64,000 nt of DNA from positions 62,001 through 126,000 of the forward strand of contig NZ_FOHS01000001.1 in NCBI RefSeq assembly GCF_900111515.1. The letters run 5' to 3'. This DNA is from Hymenobacter actinosclerus (lineage in GTDB: Bacteria; Bacteroidota; Bacteroidia; Cytophagales; Hymenobacteraceae). The notes beneath the pieces were generated by a model. The model had not been told where the DNA came from, searched no databases, and saw only the letters and a program-made list of their open reading frames with translations. The translations under genes and the position numbers were made by a program. This document shows, piece after piece, positions 8,526 to 17,589 of this stretch (position 1 is its first letter; the number at the start of each line of letters is the position of its first letter).

Positions 8526-8825
8526 ATGAAAAAGACCTTCGAAGACGAATCTGACGCCCTGGCCACGCCCGGCAACCAGCCCACCACCGACCAGCCATCG
8601 GCCACCACGCCTCCCCACACCGAAAACAAGGAGGCGCCCAAGAACCACCCCAGCGGCAGCGCCTCCAACTCCGGTTCCGATGAGAGCACGCCCGTGCCCA
8701 CCGAGGGCAACGGCACTCCCGACTACAGCCACGTGCAGGTGAAAACCGAGCCCGAGCTGCCCACGCCCGACAAAGCCGGCGGCAGCGCCACTGCCCCCGA
8801 AAGCGGCGGCGGCTACAGTGGGTAG
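8526..8825 (+). CDS. Small disordered hydrophilic protein
   Basis: 99 residues from ATG 8526, beginning [18 protein letters not shown]. There is no signal peptide, hydrophobic segment or Cys. Pro, Thr, Ser, Gly, Glu and Asn dominate and the chain should be unfolded, as in hydrophilin-like proteins. I do not recognise a family. It diverges from fumC; the bidirectional hairpin at 8838-8920 follows its stop. Two similar-looking acidic proteins lie at 27320-28130. Confidence 0.6.
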   Translation: MKKTFEDESDALATPGNQPTTDQPSATTPPHTENKEAPKNHPSGSASNSGSDESTPVPTEGNGTPDYSHVQVKTEPELPTPDKAGGSATAPESGGGYSG

Positions 8826-8837
8826 CGGGTTTTAAGT

Positions 8838-8920
8838 CAAGGATAAAAGTAAGAAGCTAAAGCCGTTGAACGAGCCGAGTAGGTTCATTCAACGGCTTTG
8901 GCTTTTTACTTTTATCCTTG
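8838..8920. terminator. Long imperfect hairpin between convergent genes
   Basis: CAAGGATAAAAGT...AAAGCCGTTGAA pairs with TTCAACGGCTTT...ACTTTTATCCTTG. The A/T-rich outer stem can act as a terminator in either direction, between the hydrophilic protein gene and the leftward anti-sigma gene. The loop-side GTTGAACG word recurs in other repeats of the window. Confidence 0.6.
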
Positions 8921-8934
8921 GCTTCAAGCTTCCG

Positions 8935-10320
8935 TTACTTCTTCTCCAGCGAAAACGGCACGTTAAGCTCGACCTTGCGGGCCATGCGGCGGTTGTTCTG
9001 CACTCCTGGAAACCAGGCGGGGCCGTCCTTGAGCAAACGGATGGCTTCCTCGTCGCACTCGGGCGTGAGGCGCCGCACTACTTTAATATCGGAGAGCCTA
9101 CCATCGGCCTGCACCACAAACTGCAGCCGCACTGTTCCTTGCTGACTCCGTTCGCGGGCCTTCTCAGGGTAGTCGAGGCTGTCGAGCAGGTATTGGCGGA
9201 AGGCGGGGTAACCTCCGGCCGGCAACGGCCCAATGCTCGGTAGGCTGGGTGGTGCCTCGCGCCGGACAACGACTACTTCGCTTAGCTGCTTGTGGTCGGG
9301 AACTAAGGCTAGCGTAAAAGTAGAGTCGGTGGGTCGCAGAAAGCGGGTTTGAGTGGAATATCCAATGGCGCTAACGGAAAACTGGGATGTATTTATACCC
9401 GGTTTGAGCGAAAAGTACCCTTCTGAGTTTGTGCTAACTCCATTCGATGCGCCAGGAATTGAAATGGTAGCACCCGGCACTGGCTGGCCGGCCGTATCCA
9501 CAATGCGGCCCTGCACTGTACGGCCTGCTCCAGCTACCGAGGGCTGAGTTGTCGCCGCTCGGTAAGAGCGGGCCGTTTCCTTTTGCTCCGCAGTGCGGCG
9601 TCTAGTGGCCATCGGTTCGGTAGCGGCTGGTGGGGCGCTGGTAGTTGCGTAAGAGGCTGGCGATGCCGCATCGGCAGACGCCTTGCTTGCAACGCCATCC
9701 ACGCTTGCCTCCTCGGCCGCAACCGGCGCATAAGCTACATCGGTGCTATTTGCTTGAACCACTGGGCGTGTTGCCGATACCTTACCGGTTGCACCTTGGG
9801 CGGCCGGCGGAATTGGCTGGGCCGGCGGCAGTACCAGGGCTACTTCAGGCTCCGGGGCCGCTGCCATCTCCTGGGCCGATTCAGCAGCCAAAAGCGGCGT
9901 GGTGCTGATACGCCGGGTGTTTTCGGCCGTCTGTGATGTGCGGGCTGCTATTTCGGGCCGGTTAGATGGTCGTAGCACCAGCCAGGCTACTGCGCCGAGC
10001 GTGAGCAGCAACATGGCCGCTGCTGCCATTGACCGCCACCACAGGGGACGCACCACCGCTCCGGCCGGGGCTTCATCAGCCAACTCGGCCACGCGGGTGC
10101 GCAGGCGCTGGCGTAGTTCGGTCAGGCTGGTATCGGTGACGGGAGCGGGCTGCATTTCCAGGCCTTCGAGCACCTCGGCGCATTGTTCGCATTCCAGCGT
10201 GTGGGCTTCCACCCCGTGCTCCTGAAGCGCGCTCAGCTCGCCGGCCACGTACCGGCGCAGCAGCTCCGTCGGCAGGTGCCGGGAAGGTGAGTCGGGAGTG
10301 AAGTCGTCAGGACGAAGCAT
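8935..10320 (-). CDS. Anti-sigma factor with CarboxypepD_reg and TonB C-terminal domains
   Basis: 461 residues. Cytoplasmic part: LLRRYVAGELSALQEHGVEA, then HTLECEQC, a zf-HC2-like H-x3-C-x2-C zinc site (His40, Cys44, Cys47), as in anti-sigma factors. One membrane helix (about 90-115) is followed by a long Ala/Pro/Ser-rich periplasmic linker. A CarboxypepD_reg-like domain (VQGRIVDTAGQPVPGATISI, about 275-350) and a TonB C-terminal domain (YPEKARERSQQGTVRLQFVV, about 370-461) close it. It probably sequesters the sigma factor encoded just upstream and senses an envelope signal. It overlaps that gene by 14 bp. Confidence 0.85.
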   Translation of the reverse strand: MLRPDDFTPDSPSRHLPTELLRRYVAGELSALQEHGVEAHTLECEQCAEVLEGLEMQPAPVTDTSLTELRQRLRTRVAELADEAPAGAVVRPLWWRSMAAAAMLLLTLGAVAWLVLRPSNRPEIAARTSQTAENTRRISTTPLLAAESAQEMAAAPEPEVALVLPPAQPIPPAAQGATGKVSATRPVVQANSTDVAYAPVAAEEASVDGVASKASADAASPASYATTSAPPAATEPMATRRRTAEQKETARSYRAATTQPSVAGAGRTVQGRIVDTAGQPVPGATISIPGASNGVSTNSEGYFSLKPGINTSQFSVSAIGYSTQTRFLRPTDSTFTLALVPDHKQLSEVVVVRREAPPSLPSIGPLPAGGYPAFRQYLLDSLDYPEKARERSQQGTVRLQFVVQADGRLSDIKVVRRLTPECDEEAIRLLKDGPAWFPGVQNNRRMARKVELNVPFSLEKK

Positions 10321-10945
10321 TGGGGCTGGGGCTGGCTTGCAGGTGGCGGCGAAGGTTGCGTTTGCCGTTCTGGAGGTGGCTTTTTACGGCCTTCAGGTCG
10401 AGGCCGGTGAGGGCGGCCACTTCGCGGTAGCTTTTCTTTTCGAGGTAAAACAGCTCCAGGCACTGGCGCTGGTCGGGGGGCAGTTCGGCGAGGGTGCTTT
10501 CGAGGCGCTGGAGCTGCTGCTCGTGCTCCTCGGCTTCGGCGGCTTCCCCGGCGCTATCCTCCTGATGCCGGGCCGCGGCCGATTCCATACCGGCGGCGTC
10601 GGGAAAGTGCACGACCAGCGCCCCGCCGGCCGCGGGGCCGGCCCGCTGCCGGGCCCGCAGCTGCATCAGGCAGTGGTTGCGGGCCGTGGCGTGCAGCCAG
10701 GCCGGAAAATTCTCCACCTCGTGGCGCCGCAGCTTTTCCACCAGCTGCTCAAACAATTGCATCACGGCATCCTGGGCATCGGCCTCATCGCGCAGGTAGC
10801 GGCGGGCCACGGCCAGCACGGCCGTCATGTGCCGCTCGTAGAGGGTGCCCACGTCGTGCACATCGCCCAGGGCGCGGTAGCGCGTCAGCAGCGCCGCATC
10901 AGTCGGCGGCTCGGCGGCAGGGGGCGCAGGGCGGCGGAAGAACAT
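10307..10945 (-). CDS. RNA polymerase sigma-70 family (ECF) sigma factor
   Basis: 212 residues. Region 2 covers LYERHMTAVLAVARRYLRDE to NFPAWLHATARNHCL; region 4 covers ELPPDQRQCLELFYLEKKSY and the helix-turn-helix REVAALTGLDLKAVKSHLQN. An unusually acidic, Ala-rich linker joins them. As an ECF sigma factor it would direct polymerase to a small regulon when released by the anti-sigma protein encoded next (14-bp overlap). Confidence 0.92.
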   Translation of the reverse strand: MFFRRPAPPAAEPPTDAALLTRYRALGDVHDVGTLYERHMTAVLAVARRYLRDEADAQDAVMQLFEQLVEKLRRHEVENFPAWLHATARNHCLMQLRARQRAGPAAGGALVVHFPDAAGMESAAARHQEDSAGEAAEAEEHEQQLQRLESTLAELPPDQRQCLELFYLEKKSYREVAALTGLDLKAVKSHLQNGKRNLRRHLQASPSPNASS

Positions 10946-10970
10946 GCGGGAAGGTAGAAAATAGAAGCTA

Positions 10971-11056
10971 GAAGTCAGGAGCTAGAAGTTAGAATGATAA
11001 GCTGTCGTCCCGTCTTGGAATGACAACTCCTATTCTATCTTCTAGCTCCTGACTCC
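10971..11056. repeat. Inverted repeat built from 7-bp phased units
   Basis: Arms 10971-10994 and 11033-11056 pair over 24 bp with two mismatches. The left arm is itself heptamer-phased: GAAGCTA (10964), GAAGTCA (10971), GGAGCTA (10978), GAAGTTA (10985). It lies between the sigma-factor start and the TlpA-like stop. Confidence 0.85.
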
Positions 11057-11072
11057 GGGCTTCCCAAAAAAG

Positions 11073-12527
11073 CTACTTCTTTTCCAGCGTGCTGCTGTAG
11101 GTGTTGGCTTTGCCAAACGACTCCTTGATTTCGTCGACGGCGGCGCGGCTGCTCATGCGCTTGGGGCGGGTGTTGAGGAAGGTACCGTCTTCGGCCAGCA
11201 GGAAATAGGTGGGCACATCCTGCACGCCGTAGGAGCGGGCCACGGCCGAGCGCAGCCCCCCGGCAGCCCGCAGGTGCGTGCCGGGCAGCCTTTTGCTGAC
11301 GACCAGTTGCTTCCAGGCACCCTCATTCTCGTCAAGCGCCACGTTCAGAAACACGATGTTCTTGCCCTCGAAGCGCTTGGCCAGGTCGGCGGCGTAGGGC
11401 AGGTCGCGCAGGGCCAGGCCGCTGGTGGTGCGCCAGAAGTTGAGGTACACCAGCTTGCCCGCAAACTGCCGCAGGCTGGTCGTGTCGCCGTTGGTCGAAA
11501 TCAGCCGGAAATTGGGGGCCGGGGCCCCGATGGCAAAGGCCTTGTGCAGCTCGAAATCGGCCTTCAATACCGGGTAGTACTGGTTGGCTTTGTCGACGGC
11601 GCGGTACTGTTCGAGCATGGCGGCCGACTGCTTGATGTGGCCGAAGCGGAACGACTCCTTCAGGATGCGGCCCATTACAACGGGCTTGATGGCGCCACCC
11701 AGGCGCTGGCCGGCCAGCTCGTAGCACACCTGGTAGAAATCGGGGTCGGTGCGCTGCTTGCCGCTGCTCGTGGCCAGGTAGTGGATGTAGTTGAGCAGAA
11801 ACTCCTGGTAAAGCCCGTTGCTGATGGCGGCGGGGTTCTCAATCAGAGTTTTATCGTTGAGGAAATCGTAGTAGGTGGGCGACATTTTAAGCCGGCCCTC
11901 GGTGGCCACCACCTGCTCGCGCAGGTCCTGGAACGTGAGCCGGTCGTTGGCGTAGCTGTAGGTGATGCGGGCCCGCACAAAGTCCTTGAAGGCCTGGCTC
12001 AGGCCATCGGCGTTGCTTTCCAGAAACTTCAGCTCCTCCTTGCGGCGGTACTCCAGAAACGACAGGAACGGCGCCTCATAGAACATGATGTTGTCGGGCA
12101 GCACCTGGAAGCCTTCGTTCTCCACGAATTTGTCTTCCATCTCGGCCAGAAACGTGTTGGCATCGGCTCCGCGACCCTTGTAGCGGACACTGCCCGCCAG
12201 ATCAGTACTCTTGAAGCGTACATCGAGCTGGTTGCCGGGCTCCAGGAACAGCTCCGTCACGTCGTCGTCGTACACCAGTTCGGCCCGGGTGGGGCCCTTC
12301 AGCGCCAGCGCCAGCCGGAACTCGCCCTTGCTGTCGAGGCGGGCATACGTGATTTGCTCCTGCGCCTCCAACGGGTTTTCGCGCACCGATATGGCCACCG
12401 TGTCGCTGCTGAGGCGGCCACTTACTTTGCCCGTCAGCACTGCCGTGCCCTGGGCGTGGCCCAGTAGCGGCGTCAGTAGCAGGCCAACCCAAACCATAAT
12501 CGGAAGAAGCGAAAAGCGAAGCGTCAT
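11073..12527 (-). CDS. Secreted TlpA-like protein lacking the CXXC motif
   Basis: 484 residues from ATG 12527, giving a clear signal peptide MTLRFSLLPIMVWVGLLLTP ending in GHAQ. The N-terminal 100 mature residues resemble the DUF4369-like beta domain that precedes TlpA domains in Bacteroidota. A long helical middle follows, then a thioredoxin-like domain (about 350-470: IGAPAPNFRLISTNGDTTSL, LVYLNFWRTTSG, VQDVPTYFLLAEDG). The redox pair is replaced by W-R-T-T-S-G, so no disulfide chemistry is expected. It is probably periplasmic. An upstream ATG at 12644 adds 39 residues before the signal and was rejected. Confidence 0.82.
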   Translation of the reverse strand: MTLRFSLLPIMVWVGLLLTPLLGHAQGTAVLTGKVSGRLSSDTVAISVRENPLEAQEQITYARLDSKGEFRLALALKGPTRAELVYDDDVTELFLEPGNQLDVRFKSTDLAGSVRYKGRGADANTFLAEMEDKFVENEGFQVLPDNIMFYEAPFLSFLEYRRKEELKFLESNADGLSQAFKDFVRARITYSYANDRLTFQDLREQVVATEGRLKMSPTYYDFLNDKTLIENPAAISNGLYQEFLLNYIHYLATSSGKQRTDPDFYQVCYELAGQRLGGAIKPVVMGRILKESFRFGHIKQSAAMLEQYRAVDKANQYYPVLKADFELHKAFAIGAPAPNFRLISTNGDTTSLRQFAGKLVYLNFWRTTSGLALRDLPYAADLAKRFEGKNIVFLNVALDENEGAWKQLVVSKRLPGTHLRAAGGLRSAVARSYGVQDVPTYFLLAEDGTFLNTRPKRMSSRAAVDEIKESFGKANTYSSTLEKK

Positions 12528-12798
12528 CGGGCGGGAGCAAGGGAAGGATTTACCAGCGGCCAGCCCCGGAGAAGAGGATAGTTGGGTCGCGGTAAAAGTC
12601 AATTTCAGATTCGAAGATACGTTGGAATAAACCACAACAGCCAACAGCAGCCAGCAGTTTTTTTGGCAATTTGGGCAAAAGAGACAAAGTTTTATACGCT
12701 CTTCGCCCGCGGCGGTACCACCTCCGGAAAATATAGGACTTTTACGGCTTGGCTGCAGTTATGTCGGTTGCAAATTGTCGCGGCCGCCCCGGGCTGGC

Positions 12799-14187
12799 TT
12801 AGCCGAACAAGCCCGTCAATACCTCATCGAGCCGGCCCGCGGGGTGCACCCGGATGCCGTAGCGGGCCAGATCGAGGCCCTTGGCGTTGAACTGCGAAAT
12901 GTACATTTCCGCAAAGCCCAGCTTTTCGGCCTCGCCCAGGCGCTGGTCGAGGCGGCTCACGGCCCTTATTTCCCCACTCAAACCTACCTCCGCCGCCAGG
13001 CAGATTTCGCCCCGGATGGGCACGTCGTTCAGCGAGCTGACCACGGCCGCGCACACGGCTAAGTCCAAGGCCGGGTCTTCGAGGCGCAGGCCGCCGGCAA
13101 TGTTTAGAAACACGTCGTGCTGGCCCAAACGCAGGCCGCTGCGCTTCTCCAGCACGGCCAGCAGCATCTGCAGGCGCTTGCCGTCGAAGCCGGTGGCCGA
13201 GCGCTGGGGCGTGCCGTAGGTGGCCGGAGTCACCAGGGCCTGCACCTCCACCAGCAGCGGCCGGTTGCCCTCCAGTGTAGCCCCAATGGCCAGCCCGCTC
13301 AGGATTTCGCTGCGCTGCGAAAGCAGGATTTCGCTGGGGTTGCTCACCTGCCGCAGCCCGGCGCCCTGCATCTCGTAAATACCCAATTCCGACGTCGAGC
13401 CGAAGCGGTTTTTTACGGTGCGCAGAATGCGGTAGGTCAGGTGCCGGTCGCCCTCGAACTGCAGCACAGTATCGACCATGTGCTCCAGAATTTTGGGGCC
13501 GGCAATGGAGCCGTCTTTGGTGATGTGGCCGATGAGCAGCACCGGTACGCCGGTATCCTTGGCGTACTTGAGCAGCTCGGCGGTGCACTCGCGCACCTGG
13601 CTCACCGAGCCCGCCCCCGACTCGACGAGCGTGCTGTGCAGCGTCTGGATGGAGTCGACCACCACCACGTTGGGCTGGAGCTGGTCGATCTGGCGGAAGA
13701 TGTTCTGGGTGTTGGTTTCGGTGAGGATGTAGAGGCCGGGCTGCTGGCGGCCCAGGCGCTCGGCCCGCATTTTTATCTGCTGCTCGCTTTCCTCGCCGCT
13801 CACATAGAGCACGCGCAGGCCGTTGAGCTGCATGGCAATCTGGAGCATGAGGGTGCTTTTGCCGATGCCCGGCTCGCCGCCAATGAGCACCAGCGAGCCG
13901 GGCACCAATCCGCCGCCCAGCACCCGGTTCAGCTCGTCGTCGTGGGTGTTGAGGCGCGACTCCTCCTCGAAGATAATCTCGCCCAGCGGCTTGGGCCTGG
14001 CGGCTTTGGAGGTGCCGCCCACCGACGAGGAAGCCTTCCAGGCGTTGGCAGCCGTATCGGGAACGGTTTTCTCGACCACTTCCTCCACGTAGGTGTTCCA
14101 CTCGCCGCAGCTGGGGCAGCGGCCAATCCATTTGGCCGACTGCGCGCCGCAGTTCTGGCAGAAGTACAGGGTTTTTATTTTGGCCAT
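12799..14187 (-). CDS. radA: DNA repair protein RadA
   Basis: 462 residues, the normal length. A C4 zinc finger (Cys10, 13, 24, 27: YFCQNCGAQ, RCPSCGEW) begins the protein. The RecA-like ATPase has Walker A GGEPGIGKST near residue 105 and VVVDSIQT as Walker B; the RadA-specific KNRFG motif follows near residue 260. A Lon-protease-like C-terminal domain ends it. RadA is a branch-migration helicase that processes recombination intermediates. The gene diverges from the phosphoesterase at 14794 across 600 bp. Confidence 0.97.
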   Translation of the reverse strand: MAKIKTLYFCQNCGAQSAKWIGRCPSCGEWNTYVEEVVEKTVPDTAANAWKASSSVGGTSKAARPKPLGEIIFEEESRLNTHDDELNRVLGGGLVPGSLVLIGGEPGIGKSTLMLQIAMQLNGLRVLYVSGEESEQQIKMRAERLGRQQPGLYILTETNTQNIFRQIDQLQPNVVVVDSIQTLHSTLVESGAGSVSQVRECTAELLKYAKDTGVPVLLIGHITKDGSIAGPKILEHMVDTVLQFEGDRHLTYRILRTVKNRFGSTSELGIYEMQGAGLRQVSNPSEILLSQRSEILSGLAIGATLEGNRPLLVEVQALVTPATYGTPQRSATGFDGKRLQMLLAVLEKRSGLRLGQHDVFLNIAGGLRLEDPALDLAVCAAVVSSLNDVPIRGEICLAAEVGLSGEIRAVSRLDQRLGEAEKLGFAEMYISQFNAKGLDLARYGIRVHPAGRLDEVLTGLFG

Positions 14188-14793
14188 GCCGGCAGGTAAA
14201 TCAGAGAAGAGAAAACTAATAAATGCGGCATAAAGCCAAAAAGTTTGGCAATAAACATCTTTCCCACGAAGCCCCGCGCCGGCGGCGGCCAGAATTGCGG
14301 CCTTGCTCTCCTAGACAAGTGAAAAAGTGAGGTGAGACAGCACTGCATACTGTTGAAAGCTAGGAGTTTGCAGTAGTCGGATGAAGGCTGATTCGGTAGC
14401 GCAACGCCGCTCGCTACGCCCGGCATGCTGGCGGTCGGCCGGGGCTTGACCGATTGCCCCGACCGGCTCGCTGAGGAGGGCGGTGCGGCCGGCCAGCACC
14501 GCCCTCAGGGCCCGGTTGGCCCCGCACCAGGGCAGGGGCAGAGATGGAATCAGGGAGGAGGAGAAAAATTTTATCTGGAAACTCAGATTGTCTTCAGATT
14601 GACTTCAGCTTTGGTTTTGCCCGGCCAGCTTGTTCTAAACAGACTTTGGACAGGAAACGCGGCGACCCGAAAGAGGTTTGGCGAGGTCTGCAAGGGGTTT
14701 TTGGGCCAACAAACCCGCCTCTCAACTGGTATAAATGGCTTCCGCTCAGCACCCGTTTTTCTCGCTGCCCGGAAAGTATATAATCCGAGTAGC
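14188..14793. other. 606-bp gap between divergent radA and phosphoesterase genes
   Basis: No gene could be supported here. The small frames that run through it have no recognisable features. The gap contains a GC-rich hairpin at 14476-14506 and must hold the promoters of both flanking genes. TATATAAT occurs at 14777-14784, just before the phosphoesterase start, but does not match the TAnnTTTG form. Confidence 0.5.
14476..14506. other. GC-rich hairpin
   Basis: GAGGGCGGTGC pairs perfectly with GCACCGCCCTC (11 bp) around a 9-nt loop that is itself GC-rich. There is no T-run, so it is not a standard terminator. It lies midway between divergent genes; its role is unclear. Confidence 0.5.
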
Positions 14794-15624
14794 ATGTTTT
14801 CTTTTTCCTCTTCCCCCCTCCTGCGGAGCGCACTAATCGGGGCTTTGGCCGCTGGCTTGAGCGCCTGCGAGCTGGTGGAATACAGTCCCAACGACCACCG
14901 CGCCCCCGCCGATCAGAAAGACCTGACGGCCAAAAACCTGGCCCGCCTGGCCGCCACGCCACTGCCGCCCGGCGATTCGCTGCGCTTTGTGTTCACCGGC
15001 GACTCGCAGCGTTTCTACGACCAGGGCGAAGACTTGGTGCGCAGCGTCAATCAGCAGCCCGGCATCCAGTTTATGCTGGTGAGCGGCGACATTTCCGACT
15101 TCGGGCTGGGCCGCGAGATGCAGTGGGTCGACAATGAGCTGCGCCGGCTGAAGGTGCCCTACCTGACCGTTATCGGCAACCACGACCAGGTGGCCAACGG
15201 CCGCGAGGCCTACCAGGAAATATTCGGGCCGCTGAACTACTCCTTTGTGTTCGGCGACACGAAGTTTGTGCTGGTTGACACCAACAGCCGCGAGTACAAC
15301 TTCAACGGCCGCGTGCCCGACGTGCCCTGGCTGCGCGGGCAGCTGGCCGACCCGAACGGCGCCCGCCGCACGGTGGTTGTCAGCCACGTACCGCCGCAGG
15401 ATAATGATTTCGACCCCACCCTGCGCGCCGATTACGCGGCGGCCCTGCGTGAAACCCCCAACCTGGTGTTCGAAATGAACGGCCACCGCCACGACTACAG
15501 CGTGGGCCAGCCCTTCGACGACGGCGTTACCTACGTCAACTCCTACTCCTTCGAGAAGCGCAACTACCTCGTCGTCACGGTCTGGGGCGATAAGCAGTTC
15601 CGGCTCAAACAAATTTCCTTCTGA
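14794..15624 (+). CDS. Calcineurin-like metallophosphoesterase lipoprotein
   Basis: 276 residues from ATG 14794. The lipoprotein signal MFSFSSSPLLRSALIGALAA ends in LSAC. Metal-binding motifs of the calcineurin-like fold follow in order: FVFTGDSQ (with D), LVSGDISD, VIGNHDQ (GNHD), VVVSHVPP and NGHRHDYS (GH-H). It should hydrolyse phosphate esters in the periplasm or at the membrane surface. The substrate is not evident. Its TGA overlaps the ATG of the next gene (TGATG), so the pair is translationally coupled. The frame is open well upstream, but the lipobox fixes this start. Confidence 0.88.
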   Translation: MFSFSSSPLLRSALIGALAAGLSACELVEYSPNDHRAPADQKDLTAKNLARLAATPLPPGDSLRFVFTGDSQRFYDQGEDLVRSVNQQPGIQFMLVSGDISDFGLGREMQWVDNELRRLKVPYLTVIGNHDQVANGREAYQEIFGPLNYSFVFGDTKFVLVDTNSREYNFNGRVPDVPWLRGQLADPNGARRTVVVSHVPPQDNDFDPTLRADYAAALRETPNLVFEMNGHRHDYSVGQPFDDGVTYVNSYSFEKRNYLVVTVWGDKQFRLKQISF

Positions 15625-16292
15625 TGGCTGCCTCTCTGCTTCTGGCGGCGCTGCTGTCCGCCGCTGCCCCATCGGCCGCCCCCTGGCCCAATGGGCCCGA
15701 CCCCTCCGATTCTGTTCGGGTAGCCACCGAAACCCTGGCCACCACCGGCCCGGCCGCACCGGCGCCGGCCCGAACCATGCGCTACCAGCCGCGCCACCTG
15801 CTGCTGCAAACCGGCGGCGGCCTGGGCATGCTGAGCGTGGGCGGCGGCCTGAGCTTCGCCCACCGCCACCTCGACGTGGACGGGCTGCTGGGCTACGTGC
15901 CGGCCGAGCACGCGGGCACGGCCCTCACCATTGCCTCGGTGAAGCTGAAATATGCTCCCTGGGAGCTGCCGCTGGGCTCCAAGCTGGCCCTGCAGCCGCT
16001 GGCGGTGGGCGTGTACGGCAGCTATACCTTCGGGCTGCGCAACCCCGGCAAGCCCGACCAGTACCCCAACGACTACTACTGGTTTTCGCGCACCATGCGC
16101 TACGGTCCGGTGCTGGGCAGCAGCCTGAGCTACGCGCTGCCCGCCGCGGCCAGTGGCCGGGCCCGTCGCCTCACGACCTACTACGAACTGGCCACCAACG
16201 ACCTGTATGCCATCAGCTACTACCAGAACCACCGCGCCCTCTCGCTGCCCGACATTGCCACGCTGGCCCTGGGCCTGAAGCTGGAGTTTTAG
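15624..16292 (+). CDS. Predicted outer-membrane/secreted beta-rich protein
   Basis: 222 residues. It begins with a short hydrophobic signal (MAASLLLAALLSAAAPSAAP), then a Pro/Ala linker. From residue 50 on, amphipathic strands with many Tyr and Gly are seen: LQTGGGLGMLSVGGGLSFAH, LAVGVYGSYTFGLRNPG, TYYELATNDLYAISYYQN, and a final LALGLKLEF ending in Phe, typical of outer-membrane barrels. No family is recognised. It overlaps the upstream phosphoesterase gene by one base, so the two probably act together. Confidence 0.65.
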   Translation: MAASLLLAALLSAAAPSAAPWPNGPDPSDSVRVATETLATTGPAAPAPARTMRYQPRHLLLQTGGGLGMLSVGGGLSFAHRHLDVDGLLGYVPAEHAGTALTIASVKLKYAPWELPLGSKLALQPLAVGVYGSYTFGLRNPGKPDQYPNDYYWFSRTMRYGPVLGSSLSYALPAAASGRARRLTTYYELATNDLYAISYYQNHRALSLPDIATLALGLKLEF

Positions 16293-16346
16293 CCACGGCG
16301 GGGAGCCCCGCCAAAACCCGCACCCGGTTTCGGGGGTTAGCCTGCC

Positions 16347-16802
16347 ATGAATCTGTACCTGCGCACCCACGTCGAAGCCGCGCCCGCCGAGGTGTGGCGG
16401 GGCTTTACCCGCGAGCTGTTTCTGGCCCTGGCCCCGCCGTTTCCGCCCTTCCGGCTGCTGCGCTTCGATGGCTGCCAGCGCGGCGACGAGGTGCACCTGG
16501 AGCTGGGCGCCGGTCCGTTGCGTCAGCGCTGGACTTCGCTCATCACTGATAACGGCATCACGGCCAATGGCACCTACTACTTTGTGGATGAGGGCGAGCA
16601 ACTGCCCGCGCCGTTGCGCTACTGGCAGCACCGCCACCTGATGCAGCCCGCGCCCAGCGGCGGTACTTACATCGTGGAAGACCTGGAATACCGCACCGGC
16701 TCGGAGCTGCTCGACCGGCTGCTGTGGCCGGCCGTGTGGGCCCAGTTTGCCTGGCGGCGGCCCATTTACCGGCGCTGGTTCGGGTCGGCCGCGGGCCAAT
16801 AA
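16347..16802 (+). CDS. SRPBCC-family (START-like) ligand-binding protein
   Basis: 151 residues. The start MNLYLRTHVEAAPAEVWRGF resembles SRPBCC/polyketide-cyclase-like proteins, whose first strand and helix carry a V-x-A-P-x-x-V-W pattern. An Arg/Trp-rich end (WRRPIYRRWF) replaces the usual long C-terminal helix sequence. Such proteins bind hydrophobic ligands in a central pocket; no ligand can be inferred. It lies 55 bp after the beta-rich protein gene, in the same direction, and may be co-transcribed. Confidence 0.75.
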   Translation: MNLYLRTHVEAAPAEVWRGFTRELFLALAPPFPPFRLLRFDGCQRGDEVHLELGAGPLRQRWTSLITDNGITANGTYYFVDEGEQLPAPLRYWQHRHLMQPAPSGGTYIVEDLEYRTGSELLDRLLWPAVWAQFAWRRPIYRRWFGSAAGQ

Positions 16803-16891
16803 CGGGGGCGCCGGGGGCCGTTGGGCAGCGCGGGCGGGCGGGTTGCCGTATAGGGCCCGGCGGCCCGCGTATCTTGCCGCTTCTCAGCCCA

Positions 16892-17440
16892 ATGCCCATG
16901 CCTGTTTTTACTGCCTTCACCCGCCGTTTCCTTTTTTCCTGCTCCGCCGCAACGGGCCTGCTGCTGGGGGCCGCCGGTTGCCGTAGCGCTCAGTCGGCCT
17001 ACCAGTTCCGGCCCGCGCCCACGGTAGCCGCTGCGTCGCAACGGCCCGCTCCGGCCCAGGCGCTACCGGCTGCCGCGCCCGCGTCGGCGGCCGTGAAGGC
17101 TTTGCCGGCCGCTGTGGCCCGGCCGGTGGCTTCCCATGCCGCGCGCCGGCCCGTCCGAAGAACTGCGGGGGCTGTTCCGGCGCGGCTGGCCCGGTCGTTT
17201 TCGGCGGCGGCCCAACCCACCTACGCGGCCGTTGTGCGGCCCGGCCGGCGCGGCGCCACCGATGGGGCACAGGCCGTGGCCGAAGTGGGCCTGGGTACCA
17301 CGGTGCTGGGCGTGCTGGGGCTGATAGTGGGTCCGATTTCGCTCGTTGGCCTGCTGATTTGGGGCGGCCCGGTGTGGGCCGTTCTGCTGGGCCTGTCGGC
17401 GCTGGCGGTGCTGGTGGCCTACATCGACCCGTTTCGGTAG
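16892..17440 (+). CDS. Lipoprotein/membrane protein of unknown function
   Basis: 182 residues from ATG 16892 (a second ATG at 16898 is equally usable). The signal FLFSCSAATGLLLGAAGC has a lipobox (GAAGC). An Ala/Pro/Arg-rich, low-complexity region (about 30-120) leads to two closely spaced hydrophobic helices near the C-terminus (VLGVLGLIVGPISLVGLLIW and VWAVLLGLSALAVLVAYI). I know no matching family. The base composition is biased even for this genome, so antisense frames are also long here. Confidence 0.6.
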   Translation: MPMPVFTAFTRRFLFSCSAATGLLLGAAGCRSAQSAYQFRPAPTVAAASQRPAPAQALPAAAPASAAVKALPAAVARPVASHAARRPVRRTAGAVPARLARSFSAAAQPTYAAVVRPGRRGATDGAQAVAEVGLGTTVLGVLGLIVGPISLVGLLIWGGPVWAVLLGLSALAVLVAYIDPFR

Positions 17441-17550
17441 GAGTGGAGGCGTGGGCGGGCGTACCTTTACGCTTTCGTTTCGACAGAAAAGCTCGCTGGC
17501 CAACCGCCGCGCGGTTCTCTTGAAGAAAGACCAATTCAATCTTACACGAA

Positions 17551-17584
17551 AGCTAACAGCTAGCCGCTGATAGCTAACAGCTCA
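17551..17584. repeat. 7-bp phased degenerate repeat before rlmI
   Basis: AGCTAAC (17551), AGCTAGC (17558), CGCTGAT (17565), AGCTAAC (17572) and AGCTCA (17579) repeat every 7 bp, ending 6 bp before the methyltransferase start codon. Confidence 0.8.
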
Positions 17585-17589
17585 GAAAT

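Noticed and set aside
14346..14430. Possible tRNA-like stretch
   Set aside because: GATTCGGTAGCGCAACG was checked for a T-loop and acceptor pairing; no cloverleaf can be formed.
15564..16799. 411-residue leftward frame
   Set aside because: Gln/Gly/Arg-rich antisense translation of the beta-rich and SRPBCC genes.
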